Shown one piece after another: positions 62,900 to 64,000 of a DNA stretch of 64,000 bases. The stretch is taken from the NCBI GenBank assembly GCA_032027165.1, contig JAVSMO010000001.1, positions 2,295,919-2,359,918 of the forward strand, written 5' to 3'. Position 1 is the stretch's first letter, and every line of letters starts with the position of its first letter. The notes under the pieces are model-generated. The model did no database searches. It saw only the letters and a program-made list of their open reading frames with translations, and was not told the DNA's origin. The stretch is from Denitratisoma sp. Its GTDB lineage: Bacteria > Pseudomonadota > Gammaproteobacteria > Burkholderiales > Rhodocyclaceae. A program made the position numbers and the translations under genes.

Positions 62900-63063
62900 G
62901 CGGAGATTGTGCAGGAATGATCGCGCTTCAACAATCCCGCGCGCCTCAGGGACAACCACCATGCCGCTAGGTAAACATCCCGATTGTCCCTGCGCGGCGC
63001 GCGGTTTAAGTTTGCCCAGGCATTCCGTTCGCAACACATCCCGCCGAAAAGGAGAAACGACTC

Positions 63064-63636
63064 ATGGGCAACGCTTTCACGATTCATCCGTCGATCGAGG
63101 CCGGCATCAAGCCGGCGGCGCCCGGCTTCGCCGGGGGCAAGCTGTACTGCAAGTGCCCCACCGACAAGGTCGAGGTGACCATCGCCGCGCAGACTGCGCA
63201 CAACCACGCCTGCGGCTGCAGCAAGTGCTGGAAGCCGGCCGGCGCCCTGTTCTCGCAGGTCGCCGTCGTCTCGCGCGACGCGCTGAAGGTCACCGCCCAT
63301 GCGGAAAAGCTGAAGGTCGTCGATCCCAACGCCGTCATCCAGCGCCATGCCTGCACCGGCTGCGGCGTGCACATGTACGGCCGCATCGAGAACAAGGCGC
63401 ACCCCTTCTACGGCCTGGATTTCGTGCACACAGAGCTGTCCGACAGCAGCGGCTGGTCGCCGCCGGAGTTCGCCGCCTTCGTCTCCTCCATCATCGAGAC
63501 GGGAACCGATCCGGCACAGATGGCCGACGTGCGCGCACGGCTGAAGCAGCTCGGGCTGGAGCCCTACGACTGCCTGTCGCCGGCGCTGATGGACGCGATC
63601 TCGACGCACGTCGCCAAGAGCAAGAAGGCGGCGTAG
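63064..63636 (+). CDS. gfa: S-(hydroxymethyl)glutathione synthase (glutathione-dependent formaldehyde-activating enzyme)
   Basis: A 190-residue zinc protein that speeds formation of S-hydroxymethylglutathione from formaldehyde and glutathione. The Cys ligands of the Gfa fold are visible in [29 protein letters not shown] and [14 protein letters not shown]. The ATG at 63064 has an AAAAGGAGAAAC site. It lies beside the formate dehydrogenase and the formylglutathione hydrolase genes, consistent with one formaldehyde detoxification route. Confidence 0.92.
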   Translation: MGNAFTIHPSIEAGIKPAAPGFAGGKLYCKCPTDKVEVTIAAQTAHNHACGCSKCWKPAGALFSQVAVVSRDALKVTAHAEKLKVVDPNAVIQRHACTGCGVHMYGRIENKAHPFYGLDFVHTELSDSSGWSPPEFAAFVSSIIETGTDPAQMADVRARLKQLGLEPYDCLSPALMDAISTHVAKSKKAA

Positions 63637-63655
63637 GGACTACCCCTCACCCGAA

Positions 63656-63678
63656 CCCTCTCCCCACCGGGGAGAGGG
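63656..63678. terminator. Palindromic repeat between convergent gfa and fghA
   Basis: CCCTCTCCCC-ACC-GGGGAGAGGG is a perfect 10-bp hairpin of the same kind as the repeat at 27376-27400, preceded by CCCCTCACCC. Lying between convergent genes, it may slow or terminate transcription; no T-run is present. Confidence 0.6.
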
Positions 63679-63684
63679 AGTTTC

Positions 63685-64000
63685 CTACTGCTGCAGTGCG
63701 TTCGCCTGATTAGGCTGGCGCACGGCCAGTGCCTTGGCGTGAAACCTGAGGTGCTCCTCGATGAAGGTGGCGATGAAGAAGTAGCTGTGGTCGTAGCCCT
63801 CGCGCAGGCGCAGGTCGAGCGGGACGCCGGCCTTCGCGCAAGCTTCGCGCAGCAGGTCCGGCTTGAGCTGGGTGTCGAGGAACTGGTCCCTGGTGCCCTG
63901 GTCGACCAGCAGCGGCGGCCACTTCCAGCCGCGCGATTCGATCAGGGCGGTGGCGTCGTACTGGCGCCAGGCGTCGCGATCCTCGCCGAGATAGCCGGCG
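63685..64000 (-). CDS. fghA: S-formylglutathione hydrolase, C-terminal part (runs off window)
   Basis: The last 104 codons of an esterase that hydrolyses S-formylglutathione to formate and glutathione. The segments GYLGEDRDAWRQYDATALIE, LLVDQGTRDQFLDTQLKPDL and the His-containing REGYDHSYFFIATFIEEHL are diagnostic; the Asp and His are the last two members of the catalytic triad. The 5' part, with the nucleophile Ser, lies beyond 64000. Confidence 0.9.
   Translation of the reverse strand, partial: AGYLGEDRDAWRQYDATALIESRGWKWPPLLVDQGTRDQFLDTQLKPDLLREACAKAGVPLDLRLREGYDHSYFFIATFIEEHLRFHAKALAVRQPNQANALQQ

Overview
The window is a GC-rich piece of a proteobacterial chromosome. A CzcICBA-type efflux operon, CopABF-type copper genes, ubiD, rhlE and a NuoEF-fused formate dehydrogenase all point to a betaproteobacterium (Rhodocyclales or Burkholderiales-like). 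That assignment is inferred from gene content; no rRNA or tRNA gene was recognised.

Positions 1-32300 form a large heavy-metal resistance island, mostly on the minus strand. It begins with a czcICBA divalent-cation efflux operon, preceded by an EamA-type exporter with a histidine-rich tail. Next come two small c-type cytochromes, a relic of ferredoxin-NADP reductase, and a divergent Zn/Cd/Pb P-type ATPase/CadR pair with a classical 19-bp-spacer MerR-family promoter. The island continues with czcE, an orphan Rieske protein, small membrane and periplasmic proteins, an HD-GYP protein and a CopF-type Cu ATPase. It then has a cytochrome c, a YHS protein, a Met/Gly-rich periplasmic protein, a cupredoxin, copB and copA. 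A second RND system (TolC, small periplasmic protein, adaptor, pump) is transcribed divergently from its own response regulator and sensor kinase. Together these genes cover periplasmic binding and oxidation of Cu(I), export from the cytosol by P-type ATPases, and trans-envelope export by two RND systems.

Positions 32300-46290 are accessory DNA, visibly richer in A+T over most of its length. It holds an orphan gene fragment, an HTH regulator with a palindromic operator, and a GC-rich four-gene cassette (AAA ATPase, small CxxC protein, two metallophosphoesterases). An unidentified gene follows, and then a Tn7/Tn5053-like transposition module: TnsA-like, TnsB/TniA-like with a DDE triad, a TniB/TnsC-like ATPase that has lost the key Walker A and Walker B residues, TniQ, and a fifth HTH gene. 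A RES-Xre toxin-antitoxin pair and a repeat-rich putative transposon end close the region.

Positions 46290-64000 look like core chromosome: a diguanylate cyclase, dacB, a papain-like/alpha-beta-hydrolase fusion, a phosphoribosyltransferase, ubiD, a secreted coiled-coil protein, a diacylglycerol-kinase-like protein, rhlE and a GNAT acetyltransferase. The last part is a formaldehyde/formate oxidation set: NAD-linked formate dehydrogenase alpha and fused beta subunits, gfa, and the 3' part of S-formylglutathione hydrolase, which runs off the window.
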